Part shown: one piece after another, positions 35,751-45,268 of the stretch
Layout of the letters: each line of letters starts with the position of its first letter
Position numbering within the stretch: position 1 is the first letter of the stretch
From: Sporopachydermia quercuum
Lineage: Eukaryota > Ascomycota > Sporopachydermiomycetes > Sporopachydermiales > Sporopachydermiaceae
DNA length: 64,000 nucleotides
Direction of reading: 5' to 3'
NCBI GenBank assembly: GCA_001599295.1
Contig: BCGN01000004.1
Coordinates: forward strand, 1,365,676 to 1,429,675
Notes under the pieces: generated by a model
The model's input: only the letters and a program-made list of their open reading frames with translations
What the model was told of the DNA's origin: nothing
Databases searched by the model: none
Translations under genes and position numbers: made by a program

Positions 35751-36173
35751 TTAGCTACAATTGCTATTAATATAACTCAATAGCTCCAAAACTGAAAACT
35801 TCTGCCGGTTGATTTCTGGCAAGATCTTCACCAGTTCAGAAACCACATTCAAAACAACTGACTCATCGCAATCAGAATCTTCAATAATTTCAACGTACTT
35901 GCCTACATTTTTCTTGCTGTCGCCTTTCAGGTTCCTGTTTCCTTCTAGATCTTTCAAAAACCTTCGAACAGAGTCAACGTAGATATAAACTGTTTCAGTC
36001 TCAGTCTCAGTCTCAGACTTCTCTGAAGCACCACTACCACCATTTGCTTCTTTCTTTCTATTCGTAGGCTTGTTTTTCCTGTCTCTACCATTTCTTTTTC
36101 TACCTGTTCTTCTTTTCTTGCTCGCTGGNGCTTCTACACTATCACCAGCTTCTGNCTCTCCATTNGAATTCAT
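35751..36173 (-). CDS. basic/acidic frame, probable C-terminal part of the unknown gene upstream
   Basis: 140 codons from the ATG at 36173, but the frame is open back to about 36250, overlapping the end of the larger frame 36224-38506 in the -1 register. The product starts with a Lys/Arg-rich stretch (KKRRTGRKRNGRDRKNK, a likely nuclear localisation signal), then TETETET, then a charged helical tail ending LLSYINSNCS. One base gained in the A4 run at 36235-36238 would make it continuous with the larger frame. It may be the true C-terminus of that protein (sequence or allele error), or a separate small gene. Ambiguous bases at 36129, 36155 and 36165. Not recognised. Confidence 0.45.
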   Translation of the reverse strand: MNXNGEXEAGDSVEXPASKKRRTGRKRNGRDRKNKPTNRKKEANGGSGASEKSETETETETVYIYVDSVRRFLKDLEGNRNLKGDSKKNVGKYVEIIEDSDCDESVVLNVVSELVKILPEINRQKFSVLELLSYINSNCS

Positions 36174-36223
36174 GGCTAGCTGTCGTAGCAATTGACGACG
36201 TTGTCTTTTGCTTTCTCGTGCAC

Positions 36224-38506
36224 TTATTGTCTTATTTTGCGATTCTTATTATTGGCTCTTAATCTAGTGATTCTTCCTGTAGCTGTTAGTAATGAATCCA
36301 CTTCATCTGAGTCTACTTCATCGTTGGTAGTAGCAACAGAAGAATATTCAGATACAACGCCGGGAATATTTATGTGAGCCAGTAATCCTGCAAACGTTCT
36401 ATTGCCACTGAAATCCTCTGTNCCAACCTCTGACGGTTCGTTCCCGTCTTTCAATGAACTTCCTAATCCTAACGTAACCCCATTCTTCAGATACATCAAG
36501 CGGTTGTTCAGTAATGATAAATCATTCGTTATTAGCCGTCCCTGTTGGTGTTGTTGGATATTCAAAGTAATGTTCTCATCTGTAACATTTTCAAGCACAC
36601 CTCCTAGTACTTCAAACTTCTGGAATAATACTGACATATCAAACATCACTCTGTTGACCGCATTTATAATATACTCACGAGTTGATCCATNTGTCAGCCG
36701 CTTGAATGAAGTGTTGGATCCCACAGGAGACTTTATGAATCCTATAGCTTTTGATAGATTACTATTATTGGGACGTTGGGCTTTTAGTTTGTTGAAAAAT
36801 ACTTTTTCTGTCTTGTCGCCGGTATTTAGTGAACCGTAGCTACTAGATTGCATTTCAAAGTTTAGTCCTTCCATTTGATCCTTATTTCCTATTGGCTTTT
36901 CAGACTCTGGATACGTAGTATTATCGGCACCTCTTAACTGTCTAGAAGGAAGTAAGCCATTAATACGAAGCGTTGGATCNTTTTCTTTCTCCAGTGCTTC
37001 TGTTGTTCCATCTTCTTCCTCCTGGTTGCTTTCTGCTCCATTCAACTGCGAGAAAAACGTATCCATAGAATCAGGATTTTCATCAATGATATCTTTCAAT
37101 TCGTCAGCTGNTGATTCCTTTGGCAATCCGCCTGGATCTGAGCTGCTGGTTAGTCNATTGCTTGTCAATAGTACATTTACTGAACTATGGACCATTTCCT
37201 TATCTGGCGAGTCNGGCTTCGATCCTGTTCCTCCTACTACATTACTAGGCTCCGAGGCATCAAAAAACATATCAAAGTTCTCACCAACGTCGACTTTGTT
37301 GCTCACGGGCTTCCCCTCCATTTTATCAGTCTCTGGTCTCTCATTATCAATTTTTGGCTGAATCATGTTATCATCCATAGTTGCATCCATTTGATCACCC
37401 AATTCTTGTATCTCGTTGAAGTTGTTTCGCCCAATCCCATTCTCACCAGAAATATCTTGTGGCCATTGCCGACAGAATTTTTGATTAGCTTTGTCTAATA
37501 AATCACCAATATTTGATCTGGGATAAGGCCAAGCAGCTGAAGCGCCAATTTTTCGTCTAGCAGTGTTGATCTGTTCGAAATAGAGCTGAGTGAGACAATA
37601 ACCAAATATATTATAAAAGTTCACCGGTAAAGCATACTGTTCTAATATCACAGGGAGATCTATCTCTGATGGCGATAAACTCAATGGCGAGATTCTATCT
37701 CTAGTCATAGGAATCACAGGTCTTCTATAGTATAAATCAGTATTATCTTCAGNTTTCACATCATGAACGGGGATTTCATCTCGGGCGCTTGAGAATCGGA
37801 CGTTGGTGACCAAATCAAGAGATTTCAGTGCCTCAAGCTTCAATTCGATGTTGTTTTCTAAGTCCGTGAGAAAAGCTCGTAACCGTGCATAGGTCACTCT
37901 ATATCTTCTGGNGAAATCAATAACATTAGATGGCATTTTCCCTTCATCTTCACCATACAGAATATAATTATGTCGGAATTGCTGTAACCGTTTAGTGTCG
38001 GTATCGCACCAGTTTTCATACAGTTTCTTCACTTGACGATAGTATGAAGATTCTGAGGATAGAAACGATGCGTTTATTTTACATGCTTGTTGATTCATAT
38101 GGTTATCAGAATGTCGTATCACATCATAAGAATTAGTGACCGGTTTGATATCCAAATCAGCCTGAACGCATATCTCAATATATCTAATCAGTAGAACTAA
38201 ATGTTGGAAGGAATAGAATATTGGCGATGGAATATTTCCATGAGATGTCGGCAAAATTTGGCCTAGAGCCATTAATCTATCGCCTGAATAATGTGTTGGA
38301 GGCGGATGACTTAGAGAAGTTTCTTTCACTGTGGTGGACGTCTTATTCTTTCCCCGATGATGAGAAGAGACTACAGTATCTGTTGTTGTTTTAGGAGTTC
38401 TTGCATGTCTGTGTGATGACTGATTGGGAAGTGGAAAATGGGAATTTATTGGAGTGTCCACAGAAGAAGCATCAGACAAAGAGGAATAAGCTCTGTGGTT
38501 TAGCAT
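36224..38506 (-). CDS. unrecognised protein, probably nuclear, fast evolving
   Basis: 760 codons from the ATG at 38506. I do not recognise the family. Two blocks look structured: residues about 75-235 (SGDRLMALGQILPTS, FYSFQHLVLLIRYIEICVQADLDI, RLRAFLTDLENNIELKLEALKSL) and about 265-345 (PVILEQYALPVNFYNIFGYCLTQLYFEQI, GASAAWPYPRSNIGDLL). The next 250 residues are Asp/Glu/Ser/Asn-rich. A helical block returns near 600-680 (EYIINAVNRVMFDMSVLFQKF). The frame stays open upstream of this ATG to an in-frame TAA at 38618-38620, beyond which an open, Ser/Asp-rich frame continues in the same register to 39010. At the other end the reading passes into another frame. So the gene is interrupted twice as given. 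Ten ambiguous bases lie in this frame. Functional, polymorphic or decaying cannot be told apart here. Confidence 0.6.
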   Translation of the reverse strand: MLNHRAYSSLSDASSVDTPINSHFPLPNQSSHRHARTPKTTTDTVVSSHHRGKNKTSTTVKETSLSHPPPTHYSGDRLMALGQILPTSHGNIPSPIFYSFQHLVLLIRYIEICVQADLDIKPVTNSYDVIRHSDNHMNQQACKINASFLSSESSYYRQVKKLYENWCDTDTKRLQQFRHNYILYGEDEGKMPSNVIDFXRRYRVTYARLRAFLTDLENNIELKLEALKSLDLVTNVRFSSARDEIPVHDVKXEDNTDLYYRRPVIPMTRDRISPLSLSPSEIDLPVILEQYALPVNFYNIFGYCLTQLYFEQINTARRKIGASAAWPYPRSNIGDLLDKANQKFCRQWPQDISGENGIGRNNFNEIQELGDQMDATMDDNMIQPKIDNERPETDKMEGKPVSNKVDVGENFDMFFDASEPSNVVGGTGSKXDSPDKEMVHSSVNVLLTSNXLTSSSDPGGLPKESXADELKDIIDENPDSMDTFFSQLNGAESNQEEEDGTTEALEKEXDPTLRINGLLPSRQLRGADNTTYPESEKPIGNKDQMEGLNFEMQSSSYGSLNTGDKTEKVFFNKLKAQRPNNSNLSKAIGFIKSPVGSNTSFKRLTXGSTREYIINAVNRVMFDMSVLFQKFEVLGGVLENVTDENITLNIQQHQQGRLITNDLSLLNNRLMYLKNGVTLGLGSSLKDGNEPSEVXTEDFSGNRTFAGLLAHINIPGVVSEYSSVATTNDEVDSDEVDSLLTATGRITRLRANNKNRKIRQ

Positions 38507-38617
38507 ACGTTTTGTTTGACTGATAAATTGACTAAATTGCTCCTGTCGCTGTCTGATTATTGTTGGAGAGACCAGAGCGATCGCCGATCGTCCTTGAATA
38601 GTATTTGAAGTTGTTTT

Positions 38618-39010
38618 TTATTTCGTCCGTTGTTTATTACTCCAGGAAGCTCCAGAACGTCTTTTCCCTCCTTTGGATGTAGATGATAGTGGCCTNGCTG
38701 TGGCCGTTGAGGTTTTCCTCGGTACAGTAGCATTATCTGAGTCTGATGATTCATTAGAATCTGATAAATCAGAATAAGGGGGAGGAATTGAGGATTCCTC
38801 TCCTGATGATACATCGTAGGTCAAACTATCGTCAATATTACTATTCATGTGACTGCTGTTATTGAACATTTGAAAAGCTGATGATCTAGTTCCTGGTGGT
38901 ACTTTCCCACCTATTCTAGCAAGGCTGGAGTCTTCATCATCTGACGATGAGTTAGTACTCATTTCAGTTCCAGAACTTGAAGGGGAAGAGTTCAAATTTT
39001 GGGAAAACAT
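38618..39010 (-). CDS. Ser/Asp-rich frame, possible N-terminus of the unknown gene
   Basis: 130 codons from the ATG at 39010 to a TAA at 38618. The product is low-complexity and acidic (NSSSDDEDSSLARIGGK, SDSNESSDSDN) with a basic end (KGGKRRSGASWSNKQRTK). It is in exactly the same frame as the 760-codon frame that follows, with 36 further open codons between the TAA and that ATG, including a well-behaved RQRQEQFSQFISQTKR helix. One stop codon therefore separates what reads as a single protein. No typical donor/acceptor pair that would remove the stop was found. It could also be an independent upstream frame. Confidence 0.4.
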   Translation of the reverse strand: MFSQNLNSSPSSSGTEMSTNSSSDDEDSSLARIGGKVPPGTRSSAFQMFNNSSHMNSNIDDSLTYDVSSGEESSIPPPYSDLSDSNESSDSDNATVPRKTSTATXRPLSSTSKGGKRRSGASWSNKQRTK

Positions 39011-39022
39011 TTCAGTTACCAA

Positions 39023-40065
39023 ATCATCCGATTATCGTTTGATATGTTTTATCTCTTCTATTTCTATACACATTTCGGGCTTCTGCCTTTGGTTATTCAA
39101 TATTCTATCACTTTTANACCAGTCAGATTACTTTATCGTATGGATATACTTTGGAGGGTTTTCTATTATCAGATTTATCTTCTTTTTGTATGGTTCTAAC
39201 TGTCTCATGAATATCAGCAGATCCAATGGGGATCAGGCACTTGTTCTAACACCTAGTCTGTACATACTTCTAACTACCCTAAGGTATTTATTGATTATAT
39301 GTACGATATGACGCGGTTTTTATCAGTATCAGAATGTTAAAATGCGTCCTGATTATAATCAAATNCATTCAGTTAGGCAACAAATAGTTATTTGCCATTA
39401 TTGATAGAAATCTGATGTAATCATCCAATGTTTACCGCTNATAACCTAACCGCAGGACAATAAATATTTATTTACTCAAAGCCAAAGCATAATACCATAA
39501 CTTTTTTGGAGAACTTCGCGTTTNCTTTTCATTGTTGTATTAGTTAGACTTTGTGTTAGGGGTTATGGGATGGAAAAATAAACTGATGGAGGGATGGGAT
39601 AAAGAAGAGAATGTCCTGAAGATACAGAAAGAGAGGCGGGACAGAAATGATTGATAAGAAAACGAGAATATTCATTATATATACTGAGAAGCCTTGCAAA
39701 TCTACAAATAAAATACTATGAACACGAGCTTGAACTGCAATAAGGGCGGATTGAGGTGAGTCAATCACTTCATCTGCACTTCTAGCGAGTCTTTCTTAAG
39801 TTTTGACTCGTATAAACACACCTATACACGCAACATCAAGTTATTCTTCTTCTCTTTTTCTTCCATTACTACTACTCTTTTGTCATCTGAAACACTTAGC
39901 ATCTTCTTCAAGCCCCTCTCTATTTTCAGTCTGTTCCTTCTAGCTCCTTCTTAATAAAATCAGTTTTATATACATTTTTCCACTTTCTTTGGAATCTGAG
40001 TTTCGTATAGCAAAGCAAATAAATAAGTCATTGCAAATATTATAAGAGATAATTATCAACAGATC
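39023..40065. other. intergenic region upstream of the unknown gene
   Basis: About 1 kb between the unknown gene's start and the PUF3 3' end. Ambiguous bases at 39117, 39365, 39440 and 39524. Overlapping short frames (38999-39311 +, 39556-39768 -) show no motif. Confidence 0.55.
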
Positions 40066-43000
40066 CTATTTCAGTAACATTTTTTCTCCTAAAACTTCTT
40101 CAGAAATACTGATCAGTCGTTCAATACTAGCCAATCTCTTTGCTCCACTTGTTCTCTTCAGACTGTTCAAGCTTGGTTTGATGAATAATACCAGAACCTT
40201 CTTTTCAGAGCCTTTAGAAACATCCAAAAGCTTTTGGATCACATAGTTGGCATATTGATCTTTAATCATTTCATTCAAAGGAATAGGTCCAGATGATGAA
40301 GTGTATTCTTGCAATTTCTGTCCATCAAGTTTAACCAGTTCATCAATTGAGAGTTGTCCTTTATTTGAATCTGCACCTAAAATACTGTTAAGAATTCTTT
40401 TCCTCTGTTCTGCACTTCCATTCACAATACATTTCTCAACAACATTTGAAGCAAATTTATGTTTAGAAAAACTGAGCAAATTGTCGATCACCAACGATAT
40501 AATACGATCCTTATAGACCAAAATCATATCTTCTGTTCCCTCGGGTATTATTCTGGATTCAAGCACAGACTTTTTCTTGTTAGGGCTTCCATGTTGAATG
40601 ATATGTTGAATGACATAATTTCCATATTGATTGAGAATCAAATTGTAGCTATTCTTTATAACCTCATCTAAAATGTATCGCTGATCACTAGAGTTGTTCT
40701 CCACATATTCCAATAAACGTTGAACAATTCGACAACCATATGAATGAACAGATAACACATAAATTTGGCTCGCATCTTGAGGGCCATTCTTAACAGATCT
40801 ATTACTTCCTTGGGCTCCACCTTTCCCTCCAAACACTGTTTTACTTTCACCGCCACAATCTGGATTAACAAAACAATCAACAATAAACCTTATGGAATCC
40901 AAAGGAATCAGTTCAACTGCCTTCTGGATCACATGATTTCCATTTTGATCTTTTACACATTCTAACACATGTCCTTTCAATTCCATCACCATGGCAATTT
41001 TTTCTTTCAAGGAAACATGTTCAATAGCCCTCTGAACAACTCTACAACCATACATATGGAGACTTAATGCAAGGACATTACTTTTCATCTGTTCAACTAG
41101 AATAGCTCTGTGGCCTGCAGTACCGAGTTCGAAGAACTTCTGAATAACATAATTTCCAAACACTGATGTCATCAGTTGATATGAACTTGATTCTATCTCA
41201 CTAAAAACTCTTTGTTTTTCTTCATCCGTAGCTGATTCCATCTCCTTTTGTATGAATCGAGATCCATATTGATCTGAACTGAACTCCAATACATGGCCAT
41301 AAAGGCTTTGCAAGGTATACCCATGATCTTTCACTGTTTTCAAATCTTCAAGCATTTGAACAGCAGGGGTTTTAGAAGCAGTTGACGAGTTTGAAGTAGA
41401 GTTACTATTGGGATTGAAATGTGAGCCATTGGATGGGTTTACACCACCGGTGGTAGCTAAATTTGGCTTATTGGTTCCAATTCCTGAACTAAAGTTCATA
41501 TGATTGCCAGTGCCATTTCTCCCAGCAATATTTCCTCGATATCCTTGCTTTTTGTTTGAATATGGAGAGCCCATAGCTGTATTTTGTCCATAGTTGAACT
41601 TACCACTTGGAAAAAATGGTACAGGACCACCGTCATGTAAGACGTTGGAAAAGTTGATAGATGATTGATGCACTTGCGAAGGTTGCACTTCTAAATTGGG
41701 GAGCGATGTTATCCCAGTAAAATGTGGTTCCGGTGACACAATATCACTTTCATTTGGTAGTTGATTTCGCAATAATCCTGCAGCTTCGCCACGAGAACCA
41801 CCGAGCACTACACTGCCAGAACGAAAGGATTCGTCAGTATGACCTGATTCTGACGAAATTCTTCTATCAAGAAATCCAGATGTGTTGGAATTTCTTCTTC
41901 CATCAATACTTCGCGCATCGCTTTGTCCCAGCGATCCTAGTCCTGAAACTACCCTCCGAAACGTGGTCAATTCATCTTTTGCATTCTCGTCTACACCTGA
42001 AAAACTGCTATGTGCAGAGCTTCTATAGCTGCCTAAACGATCACTTCCAATGAAACTAGATGGAAGAATAGCTGTACTGGCACTTCTATCACTACTTGAA
42101 GTAATGCTCGCAGGCTTGTCATGAGGGTAACCAAAGGGAGACTCGTTGCCAACAGAGGGGTTGAAATTGATATTCGTATGTTGGGGAGGTTCAGAAGTGA
42201 ACGAGTTTTCGGCAACTTCTGTTTGATCAATGATTGTAGCAAACTTTTCCAAGAAAGATGTTCTTGCTGTGCTGGGAGTTGCAGTTGTCGCAGTACTAGG
42301 AATTCCCCCTGAAAGGCTGCTGAATGGAGATTGAGATGGGCTATTCTCTAACCCATCAGAAGAGGAAAATGATCTTGACCTATCGGCTATGCTAGTATTT
42401 GAACTTCCAGCTGCAGATGGTTGATTCCATACAGTTGGGCCAGTGATTGGACCCCCAGAAGTAGATTTTGCCATTTGAGCAGACGTGTACGATGATTGTC
42501 CTGATGGTCCTATTGAATTGGTTGTAAATGAATAACCAAGCATTGATGAAAAGGCTTGACCTCCCGCTACTGAATTAGCTCGGCCGGATGTGGAGTTGAT
42601 GGTATTGGATGATATTGAAGATAAAAACGAGGTAGGAGGTGCTGAGGTATTTGAGTTGATCGTTGATAACAATGACCCACTCATTCTACGTGAGTTAGGA
42701 CCTTTTCCTATAGAACTTGTTTCTGAAGCTGTGTTCCAAATAGTAGAGTCGGGTAAAATTGCTGATTCATTATGTAAGTCTGAATAATGAGATACTATAC
42801 CAGTTAGTAAAGGTGGAAGTATGGTAAACGCAGAAAATAAAAATAGGAAGAAATAAAATAAGAATAATGAAATCTTTTGTAATATTCCTTCGTGTTTGTA
42901 ACGACAAATAGTCATGGTAACTAATTCTTTTGTCACGTATTTATTGTTGTACACATGAGCAAGACAAACACAAATATTAGCCGCTAATGTGATATATCGA

Positions 43001-43314
43001 CATAATGAAGGCCATTTTGTTGACGGATACAAGCAAGCAATAAGAAGTGATACCTGCAACAATAAAAAATACTTACAAATTGACTCTTCGGCAGAAGATC
43101 GTCTACTACCCAAGTATTGGCTGAACCGTGATCCTTCACTTCTGACGCTAAAGGTTTTGGTGGTCGTTCCTGCTGGATCAGCCACTAATGACGACCTTTC
43201 AGCATTATCAACACCAGAAACACTACTGTCTCTTGTTGCCTGGGGAGAAGTAACTGAGGACCACCAAGACGAGGATGCAGACCAACCCCAATCTTGTTGG
43301 GCTTCAGCTGACAT
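40066..43314 (-). CDS. PUF3: Pumilio RNA-binding protein Puf3-like, with optional intron
   Basis: PUF-family regulator that binds 3' UTR UGUA motifs; yeast Puf3 controls mRNAs for mitochondrial biogenesis and sits at the mitochondrial surface. Exons 43314-43077 and 42779-40066 give 983 aa; unspliced, the frame is 1082 aa. The last 340 residues hold eight Pumilio repeats (for example DQYGSRFIQKEME, FGNYVIQKFFE, MYGCRVVQRAIE, DQNGNHVIQKAVE, SYGCRIVQRLLE, NQYGNYVIQHIIQ, KFASNVVEKCI, DQYANYVIQKLLD). The RNA-contact residue pairs resemble those of Puf3 rather than Puf4/5. Repeat 5 has an insertion of about 25 residues before the helix. The N-terminal 600 residues are Ser/Asn/Gly-rich and disordered. 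The ATG at 43314 begins MSAEAQQDWGWS; the intron is described separately. Confidence 0.92.
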   Translation of the reverse strand: MSAEAQQDWGWSASSSWWSSVTSPQATRDSSVSGVDNAERSSLVADPAGTTTKTFSVRSEGSRFSQYLGSRRSSAEESICKYFLLLQVSLLIACLYPSTKWPSLCRYITLAANICVCLAHVYNNKYVTKELVTMTICRYKHEGILQKISLFLFYFFLFLFSAFTILPPLLTGIVSHYSDLHNESAILPDSTIWNTASETSSIGKGPNSRRMSGSLLSTINSNTSAPPTSFLSSISSNTINSTSGRANSVAGGQAFSSMLGYSFTTNSIGPSGQSSYTSAQMAKSTSGGPITGPTVWNQPSAAGSSNTSIADRSRSFSSSDGLENSPSQSPFSSLSGGIPSTATTATPSTARTSFLEKFATIIDQTEVAENSFTSEPPQHTNINFNPSVGNESPFGYPHDKPASITSSSDRSASTAILPSSFIGSDRLGSYRSSAHSSFSGVDENAKDELTTFRRVVSGLGSLGQSDARSIDGRRNSNTSGFLDRRISSESGHTDESFRSGSVVLGGSRGEAAGLLRNQLPNESDIVSPEPHFTGITSLPNLEVQPSQVHQSSINFSNVLHDGGPVPFFPSGKFNYGQNTAMGSPYSNKKQGYRGNIAGRNGTGNHMNFSSGIGTNKPNLATTGGVNPSNGSHFNPNSNSTSNSSTASKTPAVQMLEDLKTVKDHGYTLQSLYGHVLEFSSDQYGSRFIQKEMESATDEEKQRVFSEIESSSYQLMTSVFGNYVIQKFFELGTAGHRAILVEQMKSNVLALSLHMYGCRVVQRAIEHVSLKEKIAMVMELKGHVLECVKDQNGNHVIQKAVELIPLDSIRFIVDCFVNPDCGGESKTVFGGKGGAQGSNRSVKNGPQDASQIYVLSVHSYGCRIVQRLLEYVENNSSDQRYILDEVIKNSYNLILNQYGNYVIQHIIQHGSPNKKKSVLESRIIPEGTEDMILVYKDRIISLVIDNLLSFSKHKFASNVVEKCIVNGSAEQRKRILNSILGADSNKGQLSIDELVKLDGQKLQEYTSSSGPIPLNEMIKDQYANYVIQKLLDVSKGSEKKVLVLFIKPSLNSLKRTSGAKRLASIERLISISEEVLGEKMLLK
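42780..43076 (-). other. in-frame, stop-free intron (exitron-like) in PUF3
   Basis: Donor GTAAGT (43076-43071), branch TACTAAC (42809-42803) and acceptor TTCAG (ending 42780) are all consensus. Splicing keeps the frame (phase 1 on both sides). The intron is 297 nt, exactly 99 codons, with no in-frame stop, and its translation has three hydrophobic runs (YFLLLQVSLLIACL, YITLAANICVCLAHVY, ISLFLFYFFLFLFSAFTIL) broken by charged, protein-like segments (NNKYVTKELVTM, CRYKHEGILQK). Confidence 0.75.
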
Positions 43315-45268
43315 TGAAGATGTAGTTGTACTTCGTTGTAGTTTATTGTAGTTTTGCTCACAATCTATGTATCTTAAACTAGGATGTTCTTAATAACAAC
43401 AAAACTACGCAGACGCGTGTCAGTTTCTTTCCTCGAGTTTGTTCTGACAAACCAGTTACTCCTTGTTTGTCCTTCGTACGTTTTATACCTTTTTCTTATG
43501 TCTTTCATATCTTCTTCATTTTATAATCTGAATAATGAATGGTTGATAAGAGAAAATATGGGTCCTAAGTATAATGGCTTATGTTCTGTCAAACGCGCGG
43601 GGGGGTTACACAAGCGTCGAAGTGAAAAACAAGGTTGGAAAACCTTATTTCACTGCAAATTAGTGGCTCCGGGGGTTGANCGCAAGATTAAAGGAGTAGT
43701 TGAAACAGATTTCACCGGGAAGCATTAATGGGAATTGCGTGGTGGTATTCAAATAAAAGCAGAGATAAGCAGAGGATTGTATCTCTTCAAATAGTTATAT
43801 ACAAAGATGAATAGACAAACTATTCAAGTGGAGATGAGATGTTCCTTCTCACAGAAGCGCAATACAAGTTGCCATTCTGATAGTAGGCTAACTCCGTCAT
43901 TGGCCTAATATGATTACATTCAATCATGTGACCTACAAAAGACTAATGTCAGGAATATGCAAGATTAGGTAGAACACCATTCTCAGGATACAAAATCACG
44001 TACGATAATTAGGTGATGAGATGAGGGATAGAGACCTGTTTACAGCACAAAGAAACTGGGCGTTCTTTTTTTGGAAAGCCAGTTGTTATATGCTATCTGT
44101 GTTTACGATTGGCAATTGATTATGATGAATGAACAATGAGTAGTTGTGGAGAGAAAAACAAAATAGAAATGTTTTTCCCAGGTAACGTGATCCAGATCAT
44201 AAGATATACGAAGGACAGGATTGGGAAGAATTACGAACATGCAAGAAGAGATTGGTGATTGAAGAGGTAAATGGAGTAAATATTGAACGAATTAGAGCAC
44301 CGCATCCTTTCGAGGTCAGTCATGGTATAATCCATAAGCATGTTGTATCAAGTTAATTATTGATAACAACCACAGTTATTTTTCATATTGTTTTGGAGTG
44401 ATGTCATAGTAATTGTTTCATCCTAAGCAAAACAAACAGAAACTAGCTACGATATACATATTATACCGGATATTTGGCTTGTCATTTTTATGGGCCATAA
44501 CGCATGGATGCTAATCTAAATTGCACTTTAAAGACATATATACATTAGTAAATTATCATATGAGAGGTTGGCCTATGTAGCTATTTGTTGACAACTATTA
44601 AATAAATATCACCCCGTTGCACAGTAAATGCTCTTTGGTTACTACTGTCCGTATAGAACAATGACAGGAAATAACGGAACTCATAATATGTCCCAAGAAA
44701 GCTAGTTCTGTAACAGTAATACAACTAATTGATTTTTTCTTTCTTCCATATTACAGCAACCTAATAATCAGAACAAACACACAACCGATTCTATCACTAC
44801 AACCAAGCACAGATAGAAGAACATTTACATGCTAGTTGCTACTATTATTAACGTAGTCTAGTTCTCACTCGTCGCTTCCCTTATTGTTGTCCGGAACTAA
44901 TCTCCAACAATAGTGCTCGATTTCCCAATTTGATTTTTCTTGCATAAACCTGCGCAGTTCAGCATCTTAAATAATAAAAAAACAACAGATCACTATCATT
45001 TTTGATTATCAATTGATCCTATAAAAAGATCTGCTCCACGAATTTGTGTAAAAATTACATTACGAGTATCAGACAATAGAGTACTTAGTGCTCTAGATAA
45101 ACTGTACTTATCAGCCTCCGGAGAGGTATAGTCAACTTGAAATCATTTCAATACTTTCTATCAATGAACATCTATGGCTTTGCCATAGTCGCATATACAC
45201 AACTTCACAAAGATCAACGTTCAATAATAAGGGTATTCGGGTTGTAACGAAACAACCACCAGTGTACT
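43315..45268. other. divergent intergenic region, PUF3/APC2
   Basis: About 2 kb. An ACGCGT core (the MBF-type MCB site of yeasts) lies at 43413-43418, and a C/G-rich patch with seven G in a row sits near 43594-43606. The frame 43384-43728 (+) has no motif. Ambiguous base at 43680. Confidence 0.55.
43413..43418. promoter_or_regulatory. possible MCB element (ACGCGT)
   Basis: ACGCGT is the core bound by MBF at G1/S genes in S. cerevisiae. It lies 99 bp before the PUF3 start and far upstream of APC2. A single copy; chance is possible. Confidence 0.25.

Noticed and set aside
36289-36295. TACTAAC on the minus strand near the end of the unknown gene, as a possible intron that would explain the frame change
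   Set aside because: The downstream frame has a stop between this site and the start of the third frame, and no consensus donor lies at a fitting distance.
43384-43728. 114-codon plus-strand frame between PUF3 and APC2
   Set aside because: Contains an ambiguous base, a G-homopolymer and no motif; likely chance.
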